64,000 nt of DNA from Acinetobacter lactucae (GTDB lineage Bacteria; Pseudomonadota; Gammaproteobacteria; Pseudomonadales; Moraxellaceae): contig NZ_LRPE01000039.1 in NCBI RefSeq assembly GCF_001605885.1, forward strand, positions 1 through 64,000, given 5' to 3'. Shown one piece after another: positions 48,907 through 58,062 of this stretch. Below the pieces are notes generated by a model, which searched no databases, had not been told where the DNA came from, and worked only from the letters and a program-made list of their open reading frames with translations. The first letter of the stretch is position 1, and each line of letters begins with the position of its first letter. A program made the translations under genes and the position numbers.

Positions 48907-48919
48907 TAGTCAGATTCCT

Positions 48920-49744
48920 TTACTTGACGCGACGGTCGCGAATAATCATCTTAGTCGTACGCTTATTGGTACGTGTCTTGTACCCTTTAGCTTTTTGACC
49001 CCATGGGCTTACAGGTTGAATACCTTTGTTACGCCCTTCACCACCACCATGCGGGTGATCAATTGGGTTCATCGCCATACCACGTACGGTAGGACGAACA
49101 CCACGCCAGCGCGAAGCACCAGCTTTACCCAATGAACGAAGGTTGTTTTCTTGGTTAGAAACTTCACCAATTACAGCGCGGCATTCAACATGTACTTTAC
49201 GCATTTCGCCTGAACGAAGACGAATAATTGCGTAAGAACCATCACGACCCAATAACTGAACAGAAGCACCAGCAGAACGCGCTAATTGCGCACCCTTACC
49301 AATTTTAAGTTCAACGTTATGAAGTGTAGAACCGATCGGCATATTACGAAGTGGCAAGCAGTTACCTGGACGAATTGGAGCATCGTTACCAGATTGTACT
49401 TTATCGCCAGCACGTAAGCCTTTAGGTGCGATGATATAACGACGCTCACCATCAGCATATTTCAATAAAGCAATATGTGCTGTACGGTTTGGATCGTATT
49501 CAATACGCTCTACAACAGCTGGGATGCTGTCTTTGTTACGTTTAAAGTCAACGATACGATAGTGTTGTTTATGACCACCACCAACGTGACGAGTAGTAAT
49601 GTGACCGTTGTTATTACGACCACCAGTACGTTTTTTAGCTTCAACCAACGGTGCGTAAGGCGCGCCTTTGTGAAGATGGTCATGAACCACTTTCTCTACA
49701 AAGCGACGTCCTGGAGACGTTGGCTTACATTTTTGAATCGGCAT
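48920..49744 (-). CDS. rplB: 50S ribosomal protein L2
   Basis: Primary 23S rRNA-binding protein needed for subunit association and peptidyl transferase. The product has 274 residues with an OB fold and an SH3-like barrel. The functional His of the peptidyl transferase region is in [16 protein letters not shown] near residue 229, and the N-terminus carries PTSPGRRFV. Confidence 0.97.
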   Translation of the reverse strand: MPIQKCKPTSPGRRFVEKVVHDHLHKGAPYAPLVEAKKRTGGRNNNGHITTRHVGGGHKQHYRIVDFKRNKDSIPAVVERIEYDPNRTAHIALLKYADGERRYIIAPKGLRAGDKVQSGNDAPIRPGNCLPLRNMPIGSTLHNVELKIGKGAQLARSAGASVQLLGRDGSYAIIRLRSGEMRKVHVECRAVIGEVSNQENNLRSLGKAGASRWRGVRPTVRGMAMNPIDHPHGGGEGRNKGIQPVSPWGQKAKGYKTRTNKRTTKMIIRDRRVK

Positions 49745-49755
49745 AATTTTCGTCC

Positions 49756-50076
49756 TTATTCCGCTGCGCTTTCAGCGGTATCGCCCAAGTCAGCCATTTC
49801 AACATCTTGGCCGGCTTTCAGGGTGACGTATGCTTTTTTAACATCAGAACGGCGTCCTAATGTACGACCAAAGCGCTTAGTCTTACCTTTAGTAATAGTT
49901 GTGTTAACTTTAACAACTTCTACACCAAAAAGTTTTTCAACTGCTTTTTTGATTTCAAGCTTAGTAGCATTGATGTCTACTTTAAATACTTGAACACCAA
50001 CAGTATCACCTAAAACTTGTGCCTTTTCTGAGAAGACTGGTCCTTTAAGGACGTGATAGATACGTTCGTTGTTCAT
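49756..50076 (-). CDS. rplW: 50S ribosomal protein L23
   Basis: Docking protein at the tunnel exit for trigger factor and SRP. The 106-residue product has [18 protein letters not shown] at the start and the signature [30 protein letters not shown]. Its ATG overlaps the rplD stop by 4 bp. Confidence 0.97.
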   Translation of the reverse strand: MNNERIYHVLKGPVFSEKAQVLGDTVGVQVFKVDINATKLEIKKAVEKLFGVEVVKVNTTITKGKTKRFGRTLGRRSDVKKAYVTLKAGQDVEMADLGDTAESAAE

Positions 50077-50675
50077 CCGAGTTCTACCTCAATTTTCTTA
50101 GCAGCAGCTACAGACATCACAACTTTATCAAACGCGATCAAGCTTACAGGATCGATTGCAGTTGCATCTACCACATCTACATGTGGAAGGTTGCGTGCTG
50201 CAAGATATAAGTTCTCATCTACAGCGTCAGTAACGATTAATGCACGAGCAGCATTTAAGTCGTTAAGCTTTGCAAGCAATTCTTTAGTTTTTGGAGCTGC
50301 AACAGCAAACTCTTCAACTAATACAAGACGATCTTGGCGAACAAGTTCAGCTAAGATACATTGCATTGCACCGCGGTACATCTTACGGTTTACTTTTTGA
50401 GACCAATCTTGTGGACGAGCAGCAAAAGTTTTACCACCGCCAACCCAGATAGGGCTACGAATAGAACCCGCACGAGCACGACCAGTACCTTTTTGACGGA
50501 ATGGCTTTTTACCACCGCCAGAAACGTCTGCACGTGATTTCTGAGCACGAGTACCTTGACGACCACCTGCTAAGTAAGCAGTAACAACTTGGTGTACAAG
50601 AGCTTCGTTAAATTCACGTCCGAAAGCAACTTCAGACAATTCAACAGCAGAGCCGGAAACAGTTTTCAAATTCAC
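50073..50675 (-). CDS. rplD: 50S ribosomal protein L4
   Basis: 50S protein whose extended loop reaches the exit tunnel; in E. coli it represses its own S10 operon through the leader. The product has 200 residues, with the loop [40 protein letters not shown] (about residues 44-83, macrolide contact region). Eleven bp separate it from rplC. Confidence 0.97.
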   Translation of the reverse strand: MNLKTVSGSAVELSEVAFGREFNEALVHQVVTAYLAGGRQGTRAQKSRADVSGGGKKPFRQKGTGRARAGSIRSPIWVGGGKTFAARPQDWSQKVNRKMYRGAMQCILAELVRQDRLVLVEEFAVAAPKTKELLAKLNDLNAARALIVTDAVDENLYLAARNLPHVDVVDATAIDPVSLIAFDKVVMSVAAAKKIEVELG

Positions 50676-50686
50676 GGTATTTCCCC

Positions 50687-51325
50687 TCAGGCCTTGATGG
50701 TAGGACGTACAATCACGTCGCCGCCAGTTGCACCAGGAATTGCACCTTTAACAACTAAAACAGAACGTTCAGCGTCAATAGATACGATTTCAAGACCTTG
50801 TACTGTTACGCGTTCATCACCTAAGTGACCAGCCATTTTCTTGCCTTTGAACACGCGTCCAGGAGTTTGGTTTTGACCTGTAGAACCTAATACACGGTGA
50901 GAAACTGAGTTACCGTGAGTAGCGTCTTGGGTACGGAAGTTCCAACGTTTAACACCACCTTGGAAACCTTTACCTTTTGATTGACCAGTTACGTCAACTA
51001 CCTGACCAACTGTGAACAAATCAACGCCAATAGTGCCGCCAACTTCACGACCTTCAAGCTCAGCTTCAGTAACACGGAACTCTTTAACTAAACGACCAGC
51101 AGCAACACCAGCTTTCGCGAAGTGACCTTTCTGAGCATTAGTTACGCGAGATTCGCGACGTTCACCAGTAGTTACTTGAACAGCTTGATAACCATCAGTT
51201 TCAAGTGTTTTGATTTGCGTAATGCGGTTTGGATCGACTTCGATGACTGTAACAGGTACAGAAACACCTGCATCTGTAAAGATGCGAGTCATACCACATT
51301 TGCGACCGACTAAACCAATAGCCAT
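50687..51325 (-). CDS. rplC: 50S ribosomal protein L3
   Basis: Primary assembly protein of the 50S subunit, whose loop approaches the peptidyl transferase centre. The start at 51325 ([16 protein letters not shown]) gives 212 residues; a second ATG two codons earlier (51331) is also possible. The signature [30 protein letters not shown] includes the Gln methylated by PrmB in E. coli. Confidence 0.97.
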   Translation of the reverse strand: MAIGLVGRKCGMTRIFTDAGVSVPVTVIEVDPNRITQIKTLETDGYQAVQVTTGERRESRVTNAQKGHFAKAGVAAGRLVKEFRVTEAELEGREVGGTIGVDLFTVGQVVDVTGQSKGKGFQGGVKRWNFRTQDATHGNSVSHRVLGSTGQNQTPGRVFKGKKMAGHLGDERVTVQGLEIVSIDAERSVLVVKGAIPGATGGDVIVRPTIKA

Positions 51326-51383
51326 GTGCATAAACCTCTAAAAAAGCGGCCTAATTAACTTAGAAGTTAATCAACCGAAAGCC

Positions 51384-51695
51384 TTAACCCAAAGCGATCT
51401 GAACATCAACACCAGCCGCAAGATCTAATTTCATCAATGCATCAACAGTTTTATCTGTAGGTTGAACGATGTCGATCAAACGTTTATAGGTGCGAATTTC
51501 GTACTGGTCACGCGCATCTTTGTTAACGTGCGGTGAAGTAAGAACGTTGAAGCGTTCGATGCGAGTAGGCATCGGAATTGGACCACAAACTTGTGCGCCA
51601 GTACGCTTAGCGGTTTCTACGATCTCTTGAGCAGATTGATCAATCAGACGATGATCAAAAGACTTCAAACGGATACGAATTCTCTGGTTAGACAT
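51384..51695 (-). CDS. rpsJ: 30S ribosomal protein S10
   Basis: 30S head protein that also acts in NusB-dependent antitermination. The frame is open to 51731, but the ATG at 51695 ([19 protein letters not shown]) has a GGAG ribosome site 9 bp upstream and gives the universal 103 residues. It is the first gene of the cluster, behind the promoter at 51863-51891. Confidence 0.97.
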
Positions 51696-51813
51696 ACCAG
51701 TAAACTCCAAGCCAAACATATAAAGAATCACCCTTGACGCATCTCACCCATTGGTAAGTGTCAAAGGCAGTGAAAATCACTAAGGTCATGATCGATGCCA
51801 CGACTGTAATGCA

Positions 51814-51840
51814 CATTTACTACTTTCTTCGCAGTAAATG
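51814..51840 (-). promoter_or_regulatory. hairpin in the S10 operon leader
   Basis: Eight-bp stem (51814-51821 with 51833-51840) with an 11-nt loop, in a leader of about 160 nt before rpsJ. A second stem, CCTTTGAC with GTCAAGGG, lies nearer rpsJ. This arrangement could carry L4-type autoregulation (inference). Confidence 0.5.
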
Positions 51841-51862
51841 CCCCTCCTTTTGAGGGTCGCCC

Positions 51863-51891
51863 ATTATAACGATTGTTTAAGTCTTATGCAA
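51863..51891 (-). promoter_or_regulatory. sigma-70 promoter of the S10-spc-alpha cluster
   Basis: On the minus strand: -35 TTGCAT (51891-51886), exact 17-bp spacer, consensus -10 TATAAT (51868-51863). It is the only strong promoter found in front of the 28-gene ribosomal cluster. Confidence 0.75.
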
Positions 51892-51947
51892 TTCTCTTTT
51901 TCTATTTTTTGTTCAAAACGTGCTTTAACCTAGCATTGATAAATCAT

Positions 51948-52676
51948 TTAAGCATTTATGACAAATTCAATCGCTTTATTTAAGAGTTGATTACCTTGTT
52001 CAAATTTTTGCGCTTCCGAATATTGTAATTCACTTGCAGATTGAACATATTCTCCATTAAAAATAGATAGCTCCTCTTCATTTTCAAGCAAAAGTTTTAA
52101 AGTCGCAGGTGTCATCTCTGGATGGAATTGAAAGCCCAACACATTTTTCCCAATTTGATACATCTGATTACGACAAGCTATATTCTCAGCCAAATGTATG
52201 GCACCTTTCGGTATTTCAAATGTTTCACTGTGCCACTGCATCACCTTTATTTTTTCAGGCAATGGGAAGCTGTCTTGAGGTAGGTTTGCTACTCTTTGAA
52301 CTGTCGACCACCCAAGCTCCTGATAGCGATTTCGACTGACTGCCGCCCCTAATGCATTAGCAATTAACTGCCCACCCAAACAAAGACCTATAGCCGGCTT
52401 CCCTGCTGCCAAATAACGACGTAACCATCTTTTCTCAATCTTAAGCCATGGATAATTAGCCTCGTCATTTACACTCATGGTGCCACCCATGACTAATAAC
52501 AAGTCAACTTCATCAATTCGGGGTAAAGCTTCTATTTCAAGTGACCGATCGACTGGAAGTGCAAAAAATTCCGTAGAACTAATAGTCGCATGGTGAGCTT
52601 TTAAAAATGAATAACAACTCCCAAAGCCTTCACCTGCGATATGTTGAAAATAATGAACTCTTAAATGCGACTTCAT
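51948..52676 (-). CDS. class I glutamine amidotransferase-like protein
   Basis: Single-domain cytoplasmic GATase1-type enzyme, similar in layout to GMP-synthase-like amidotransferases. The nucleophile elbow is GLCLGGQ (Cys at about residue 99 from the start used here), preceded by LLLVMGGTMSVND and followed by the His-Glu dyad in GFQFHPEM. The physiological partner is unknown; similar proteins act on gamma-glutamyl amines. The frame is open to 52733, but MKSHLRVHYFQH at 52676 begins right at the expected first beta-strand and has AGG upstream. Separated from the S10 promoter by about 60 bp, it is not part of the ribosomal operon. Confidence 0.85.
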   Translation of the reverse strand: MKSHLRVHYFQHIAGEGFGSCYSFLKAHHATISSTEFFALPVDRSLEIEALPRIDEVDLLLVMGGTMSVNDEANYPWLKIEKRWLRRYLAAGKPAIGLCLGGQLIANALGAAVSRNRYQELGWSTVQRVANLPQDSFPLPEKIKVMQWHSETFEIPKGAIHLAENIACRNQMYQIGKNVLGFQFHPEMTPATLKLLLENEEELSIFNGEYVQSASELQYSEAQKFEQGNQLLNKAIEFVINA

Positions 52677-52844
52677 GCGCTTAAACCTATTGTTGTTAGA
52701 ATGTTGTAGAGGTCTTTGCAAAAATAAAGCCAAGTTTTTGTTTTATGGGTCGACTGTAACGAAACGTCTTACAAAACTTTATAAATCTAGCGAATAGTTT
52801 AAATTTCTCTTAATCTAACTTTATCATTTAAAACATAATGCACT

Positions 52845-54035
52845 ATGAAAAAGCACAACGATTTTCAGACTCGCCTCATTCATGCCCCAAGAAAGGCTCC
52901 GCAATTCATTGAAACAGTGCAACCTCCCCTATTTCGCGCATCAACTATTATTTTTAAATCGACTTCGCACCTTTTTGATCGTCATTGGACTGACCCCTAT
53001 GACTATAGTTATGGAACACATGGCACTCCTACCACCTTCACACTAGGCGACAATATTGCGCAAATTGAAGGTGGTTTGCATTGTTTGCTTGCACCGAGTG
53101 GTTTATCAGCAATTAATATTGTGAACTCAACATTTTTAAGCACTAATGATGAAGTATGGGTTCCAGACAATATTTATGGACCAAATCTAGAACATCTAAA
53201 TTATCTACAAGATCAATATGGGATCATCGTTAAAGTATATAATCCAATTGATGCATCAAGCTTTCAGCCAACCGACAAAAGTAAACTACTATGGCTAGAA
53301 GCTGCAGGTTCGGTTACTTTAGAATTCCCTGATCTTAAAAATCTAGTTAAAAAAGCTAAAGAACATGGTGTTTTAACAGCCCTTGATAACACTTGGGGAG
53401 CTGGACTTGCGTTTAATGCTTTTAATTTTTCTGATGAACATCTGTCAGTCGACTTAACTATTCATGCACTCACCAAATATCCAAGCGGTGGGGGTGACAT
53501 CTTAATGGGCAGCATTGTAACTCGTGATGAAAAACTGCATCACCGCCTATTCCGTACGCATGCCATTTTAGGTATTGCAGTTTCGGGAGATGATGCAGCA
53601 CAGATTCAACGTAGCCTTGCTCATATGTCTTTACGCTATGAAAAACAGTCAGCCAATGCTCACACTCTACTTAAATGGCTAAAGAATCAACCTCAATTTG
53701 CACAAGTTCTACATCCAAGCGATGAGAACGCCCCAGGCCATCAATACTGGCAAGAAATCTGCACCATCGGTCAAAGTGCGGGGTTAGTGAGTATCATTTT
53801 CAAACCTGAATATGACATTAAAGCAGTACGTCGCTTCTGCGATGCATTAAAGTTATTTAAGCTCGGCTTTAGCTGGGGTGGGCCCGTTAGCCTGATTATG
53901 CTTTACGATTTAAAAATGATGAGAAAACTTGAGAATACACATTTACAACAAGGATTATTGGTTCGCTTCTGTATAGGACTAGAAGATCCGCAAGATTTGA
54001 TACAAGATATCGAAAATGCACTGAAACAACTGTAA
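52845..54035 (+). CDS. metC: cystathionine beta-lyase-like PLP enzyme
   Basis: Cytoplasmic Cys/Met-metabolism PLP-dependent enzyme, fold type I. The product (396 residues) has the N-terminal TRLIHAPRKAPQFIETVQPPLFRASTI, substrate/PLP residues in YSYGTHGTPTTFTLGDNIAQIEGG, the Asp of the pyridine contact in LTALDNTWGAGLAF, and PLP-lysine K211 in HALTKYPSGGGD. The SYGTHGTPT motif resembles MetC of Proteobacteria, which cleaves cystathionine to homocysteine, pyruvate and ammonia. A related lyase substrate cannot be excluded. Confidence 0.85.
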   Translation: MKKHNDFQTRLIHAPRKAPQFIETVQPPLFRASTIIFKSTSHLFDRHWTDPYDYSYGTHGTPTTFTLGDNIAQIEGGLHCLLAPSGLSAINIVNSTFLSTNDEVWVPDNIYGPNLEHLNYLQDQYGIIVKVYNPIDASSFQPTDKSKLLWLEAAGSVTLEFPDLKNLVKKAKEHGVLTALDNTWGAGLAFNAFNFSDEHLSVDLTIHALTKYPSGGGDILMGSIVTRDEKLHHRLFRTHAILGIAVSGDDAAQIQRSLAHMSLRYEKQSANAHTLLKWLKNQPQFAQVLHPSDENAPGHQYWQEICTIGQSAGLVSIIFKPEYDIKAVRRFCDALKLFKLGFSWGGPVSLIMLYDLKMMRKLENTHLQQGLLVRFCIGLEDPQDLIQDIENALKQL

Positions 54036-54077
54036 AACGACAACATTATAGTGACTCAAACCATAGGATAAAAATAT

Positions 54078-55625
54078 ATGGGTACACCGATTGTTATTGC
54101 TAAAAATATTAATGACACATCAAAAGAAATTGTTTTGCTTTCCCAGTTTGCTAACCGTCATGGACTTATTGCAGGCGCCACAGGTACAGGTAAAACAGTT
54201 ACGTTAAAAGTTCTGGCAGAGAATTTCTCTCGAATCGGTGTGCCGGTATTTCTTGCCGATGCTAAAGGCGATGTTTCAAGTCTCGCAAAAGCTGGTGAAG
54301 CTTCGGATAAATTTAATGAACGCTTAAAACTTTTACAAATTGATAGTGTTCCATTCACAGCGAACCCAGTTGTTTTTTGGGATTTATTTGGTCAGCAAGG
54401 TCATCCTATCCGAACTACTATTTCTGAAATTGGGCCAATTTTATTAGCACGCATACTAAACTTAAATGATACCCAAGAAGGTGTTTTATCTGCTGTATTC
54501 CGTATAGCAGATGATCAAGGTTTACTTTTAGTCGACTTTAAAGATTTAAAAGCCATGATCACTTTTGTAAGTGAGCATGCGGCTGAGTTTAAAGCCGAGT
54601 ATGGCAATCTATCTCCAGCCAGCCTGGGTGCCATTCAGCGTAACTTACTCGCTCTTGCCGACCAAGGTGGAGAACAGTTCTTTGGGGAACCAGCTTTAAA
54701 TATTTTAGATTTTATCCAAACCGATGCAAACGGACACGGTTATATCAATATTCTTGCTGCTGACAAGCTCATGAATACGCCTAAGCTATACGCCACTTTC
54801 CTCTTATGGATGCTTTCAGAGTTATTTGAACAGCTACCAGAAGTCGGTGATATGGATAAGCCTAAACTCGTGTTTTTCTTTGATGAAGCTCACTTGTTAT
54901 TTGATAATGCCAGCCAAGCACTCCAAGACAAGATTGAACAAGTTGTACGTTTAATCCGCTCTAAAGGGGTGGGTATCTACTTTATTACTCAAAACCCACT
55001 CGACTTACCCGAAAGCGTTCTTGGTCAACTTGGTAATCGCGTTCAACATGCATTACGTGCATTCACCCCTAAAGATCAAAAAGGGGTAAAAACTGCAGCA
55101 GATACTTTCCGAGCTAATCCAAACTTTAAAGTTGATGAGGCGATTACCGAACTTGGTGTTGGTGAGGCACTCATTAGTTGCCTAGATGAGCAAGGTACTC
55201 CACAAATTGTAGAACGTTGTTGGGTTATGCCTCCCTACTCTTCGTTTACGCCTATCACTCCAGAAGAGCGTCAGACCCTAATCTCGCAAAGTATTATTGC
55301 TGGTGTGTATGAACAAGCTGTAGATCGTGATAGTGCCTATGAAATGCTACAGAATAAAGTTGCTGAACGTGAACAGCAGCAACAAAATGCTGAACTTGCT
55401 AAACAACAAGCAAAAGAACAAGAAACTTTAGCAAAACAGCAAGCTAAAGAGCAGGAACGTTTGGCACGTGAGCAACTAAAAGAGGAAGAAAGGGCAGCAC
55501 GTGAACGAGCCAAACTCACCCAAGACATTGTTGGAACTTTTGCCAAAAGTGCTGCACGCAGTTTAGGAGGAAGTACAGGCCAAAAACTCGTCCGAGGCCT
55601 ACTGGGTTCTTTATTTGGAAAATAA
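54078..55625 (+). CDS. HerA-like ATPase, DUF853 family (YjgR-like)
   Basis: Product of 515 residues with a FtsK/HerA-type ATPase core: Walker A GATGTGKT at 33-40, Walker [13 protein letters not shown] at about 264-275, the FAD-like sensor [34 protein letters not shown], and a conserved C-terminal region. A highly charged Gln/Glu/Ala-rich coiled coil (about 440-495, repeats of KQQAKEQE) leads to the C-terminal tail. The family is widespread and its function is unproven; DNA translocation is presumed from fold. The gene has its own GGATAAAAAT start region and terminator. Confidence 0.85.
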   Translation: MGTPIVIAKNINDTSKEIVLLSQFANRHGLIAGATGTGKTVTLKVLAENFSRIGVPVFLADAKGDVSSLAKAGEASDKFNERLKLLQIDSVPFTANPVVFWDLFGQQGHPIRTTISEIGPILLARILNLNDTQEGVLSAVFRIADDQGLLLVDFKDLKAMITFVSEHAAEFKAEYGNLSPASLGAIQRNLLALADQGGEQFFGEPALNILDFIQTDANGHGYINILAADKLMNTPKLYATFLLWMLSELFEQLPEVGDMDKPKLVFFFDEAHLLFDNASQALQDKIEQVVRLIRSKGVGIYFITQNPLDLPESVLGQLGNRVQHALRAFTPKDQKGVKTAADTFRANPNFKVDEAITELGVGEALISCLDEQGTPQIVERCWVMPPYSSFTPITPEERQTLISQSIIAGVYEQAVDRDSAYEMLQNKVAEREQQQQNAELAKQQAKEQETLAKQQAKEQERLAREQLKEEERAARERAKLTQDIVGTFAKSAARSLGGSTGQKLVRGLLGSLFGK

Positions 55626-55653
55626 AAAAAATTTAATAAAACTGTGTTAATTC

Positions 55654-55681
55654 TAGGGGATTTTATATCCCCTAATTTTTT
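55654..55681 (+). terminator. terminator of HerA-like ATPase gene
   Basis: Eight-bp perfect stem (TAGGGGAT/ATCCCCTA) with 5-nt loop, followed by seven Ts. Confidence 0.8.
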
Positions 55682-55703
55682 TATGGTTTTTCTCAAAAAG
55701 TTA

Positions 55704-55732
55704 TTGCCATTAATTTTTTAAAGATGTATTTT
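55704..55732 (+). promoter_or_regulatory. promoter of the globin-nsrR module
   Basis: -35 TTGCCA at 55704-55709, 17-bp spacer and a weaker -10 TATTTT at 55727-55732, which overlaps the NsrR palindrome; so NsrR binding would block polymerase. Confidence 0.55.
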
Positions 55733-55743
55733 AAATACATCTT
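55721..55743. promoter_or_regulatory. NsrR operator
   Basis: Perfect 23-bp palindrome: AAGATGTATTT (55721-55731), one central T, AAATACATCTT (55733-55743). It matches the NsrR consensus of paired AAGATGYATTT half-sites. It sits 27 bp before the globin start, and NsrR itself is encoded downstream. Confidence 0.88.
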
Positions 55744-55770
55744 ATATAGCCAGATAAATAAGGTCTAGCC

Positions 55771-56535
55771 ATGACTCCACAACAAATTGAACTTGTTAAA
55801 TCTACCGTACCTGTTTTACGTGAACACGGCGTTACGCTGACTACATACTTTTATAAGCGTATGTTGAATAACAATCCCGAATTAAAAAATGTTTTTAATT
55901 TAGATGACCAAACCAGCTTACGTCAGCCTCGTGCTCTTGCAGCTGCTGTACTTGCTTATGCAGAAAATATTGAAAACCCCACTGTTCTAGCCAAAGCTGT
56001 TGAACGCATCACTACTAAACACGTGAGCTTAGATATTCAGCCTGATCAATATGCAATTGTTGGTGACAATCTACTTCATTCAATTAGTGAAGTACTCAAT
56101 GTGCCATTTGAATCAGAGCTTATCGAGGCGTGGAAGCAAGCATACTTACAGTTGGCTGATATCTTGATTGGTGTTGAAAAACAAAAATATGAACAACTTG
56201 AAAGCTTAAAAGGTGGATGGGCTGGCTGGCGTTCATTTGAAATTACTCAAATTGATCCTCTGGAATCTGGCAAACGCTTCACTTTAAAAGCAACTGACCA
56301 TGAAGACGTACTGACTAGCCCAGCAAATGCCTTTATTTCAGTTAAAGTACAAGTTCCCGAGCAACAACTTGAACAACCGAAAGCTTTTAAATTTACAGAA
56401 GCTCAAGAAGATAACTCGTATCACTTTGAAGTGCAGCCTGAAGAAAACCACACTGAGTTTTCGGTGGCTAATATTTTACTTGAACATTACAGAGTGGGGG
56501 ATCAAGTGCAGGTTTCAGCTCCTTTAACGCTGTAA
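55771..56535 (+). CDS. truncated flavohemoglobin (globin plus degenerate FAD domain)
   Basis: Product of 254 residues related to Hmp nitric-oxide dioxygenase (about 395 residues). Residues 1-145 form a globin with all key positions kept by alignment to E. coli Hmp: distal Tyr28 and Gln52, proximal His84, plus Tyr94 and a Glu near 136. Residues 150-254 resemble the FAD-binding barrel, but the RxYS FAD motif is replaced by KAFK, and the protein ends at APLTL, where the NAD(P)H domain would start. No NAD-domain sequence remains in the 80 bp before nsrR. It is probably a heme NO-binding or NO-dioxygenase protein that needs an external reductase. It is preceded by an NsrR operator. Confidence 0.85.
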   Translation: MTPQQIELVKSTVPVLREHGVTLTTYFYKRMLNNNPELKNVFNLDDQTSLRQPRALAAAVLAYAENIENPTVLAKAVERITTKHVSLDIQPDQYAIVGDNLLHSISEVLNVPFESELIEAWKQAYLQLADILIGVEKQKYEQLESLKGGWAGWRSFEITQIDPLESGKRFTLKATDHEDVLTSPANAFISVKVQVPEQQLEQPKAFKFTEAQEDNSYHFEVQPEENHTEFSVANILLEHYRVGDQVQVSAPLTL

Positions 56536-56623
56536 TGTAAAAACCTCTTGCCTGAAAGTTTTCTTATTTAAACTTTCAGGCTAAGATGATCATCCTTTTT
56601 ATTCTCTTCCATTTTTGGTGATC

Positions 56624-57061
56624 ATGCAGCTTAATAAATTTACCGATTATGCATTACGAATATTAATGTATGTTGCACGCCCAAGTGATGCACCCTACAC
56701 GATTGCAGAAATCGCGAAAGATTTGCATGTTTCACAAAACCATCTAGTTAAAGTTGTTCACTTTATGGGCAAACAGGAATGGATTATTACCATTCGTGGA
56801 AAAGGTGGTGGAATACGCTTAAACCCAGATGCACTTAACTCAAGTTTAGGTTCAATTGTTCGAATATTACAGGGTGACAATCAAATCGTTGAGTGCAATA
56901 CACCCCCTTGTGTATTACGCAGTCACTGTGGTTTAAAAGGTATTTTAGATCAAGCTCTAGAGAGCTTTTATCAAAGCCTAGACCAATACACACTCGGAGA
57001 AGTTTTGCAACAATCAAAATCTGCTCCTGACAACTCCCCTATTGCATTTTTACAAATCTGA
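56624..57061 (+). CDS. nsrR: nitric-oxide-sensing transcriptional repressor NsrR
   Basis: Rrf2-family regulator of 145 residues with a winged helix-turn-helix (about residues 25-60, DLHVSQNHLVKVVHFM) and three cluster-binding cysteines C91, C96 and C102, at the same spacing as in E. coli NsrR. Its iron-sulfur cluster reacts with NO and releases DNA. The start at the ATG 56624 (MQLNKFTDYALRIL) is preferred over TTG 56615 or GTG 56618, in agreement with the family N-terminus. It lies 88 bp after the globin gene, so it is probably co-transcribed and autoregulated by the upstream operator. Confidence 0.92.
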   Translation: MQLNKFTDYALRILMYVARPSDAPYTIAEIAKDLHVSQNHLVKVVHFMGKQEWIITIRGKGGGIRLNPDALNSSLGSIVRILQGDNQIVECNTPPCVLRSHCGLKGILDQALESFYQSLDQYTLGEVLQQSKSAPDNSPIAFLQI

Positions 57062-57161
57062 CCTCTACTGATTTTGATAAGTTGATTTATTGAAAATTAG
57101 CAAGAATACCCAAGCTCCTTTATACTAGGCGCGAGCCCTCTCATTTAAAAAGTTATTTTTT

Positions 57162-57938
57162 ATGCGTCGTAGTGAAAAATCGAAAGACACCAAAGCCAGA
57201 CTCGCACCCAAGCAAAAGATCAGCTATGAAAAAGCCCCAGATCCGGCGATCACAGCCTATGCTGTGCAATCACTAAACTGGTTACGCCAAGCTGAGTTTC
57301 TAATGAGTGCACCTAAATTGGCACTTTGTGTTGAAGATAGTGGCTACGAAATTGCTTTTGCAGGACGCTCAAATGCTGGTAAGTCCAGTGCCATTAATGC
57401 CTTGACCAATAAAAAACAGCTCGCACGTGCCTCTAAAAAACCTGGCCGTACTCAGATGATTAACTTCTTTAGTCTAGGTAATCCTGATCAGCGTTTAGTC
57501 GACCTTCCCGGCTATGGCTACGCAGCTGTACCTGAAGACATGAAACGAGTATGGCAAAAAGAGTTAGAGAACTATTTAATCCATCGTAAAAGCTTACAAG
57601 GCTTAGTATTACTGATGGATATTCGCCATCCTTTACAGCACTTCGACATGATGATGTTAGAGTGGGCTTATTCACGCCATCTTTTTGTTCACATCCTTCT
57701 AACAAAAGCGGACAAACTTAATCGTGGTCCAGCAAACAAAGTACTCTTAGAAGTTAAGCAACAGCTGAAAAAAATGAAGCTTGATTTCTCGATTCAACTT
57801 TTCTCATCACTCAATAAATTAGGTTTAGAAGAACTAGCCAGTGTTATGGCTGGACGTCTACATTTTACGCTTGATCAAGAGCCGGAATTTGATGTCGATG
57901 CGATTCCTGAAGCCACAGATGAGGATGCTGAAAGCTAA
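57162..57938 (+). CDS. engB: ribosome biogenesis GTPase EngB (YihA/YsxC)
   Basis: Essential GTPase involved in late 50S assembly. The P-loop GRSNAGKSS is at 68-76, G3 is DLPGYGYA, G4 is TKAD and G5 is the later SSLNK segment. About 55 residues of basic N-terminal extension precede the GTPase core, and an acidic tail follows (DVDAIPEATDEDAES); both lengthen it to 258 residues from the usual 195-210. It is monocistronic with a terminator. Confidence 0.93.
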   Translation: MRRSEKSKDTKARLAPKQKISYEKAPDPAITAYAVQSLNWLRQAEFLMSAPKLALCVEDSGYEIAFAGRSNAGKSSAINALTNKKQLARASKKPGRTQMINFFSLGNPDQRLVDLPGYGYAAVPEDMKRVWQKELENYLIHRKSLQGLVLLMDIRHPLQHFDMMMLEWAYSRHLFVHILLTKADKLNRGPANKVLLEVKQQLKKMKLDFSIQLFSSLNKLGLEELASVMAGRLHFTLDQEPEFDVDAIPEATDEDAES

Positions 57939-57985
57939 ATTGTCATAGCAGATACAATTTCTTCATTAAATTTATATTCAAATTG

Positions 57986-58022
57986 GCCCCTATTGCTAAA
58001 CACAAATGTAGGGGCTTTTTTT
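57986..58022 (+). terminator. terminator of engB
   Basis: Seven-bp GC-rich stem GCCCCTA/TAGGGGC with a 16-nt loop, followed by eight Ts. Confidence 0.75.
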
Positions 58023-58062
58023 ATACTCGTTATAACTTCATCGAGTTAAAAATCAGGACTAA

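Noticed and set aside
49475-50400. Plus-strand open frames over the ribosomal protein genes (for example 172 and 115 codons)
   Set aside because: They overlap strongly conserved ribosomal genes in full and lack ribosome sites; they are compositional shadows.
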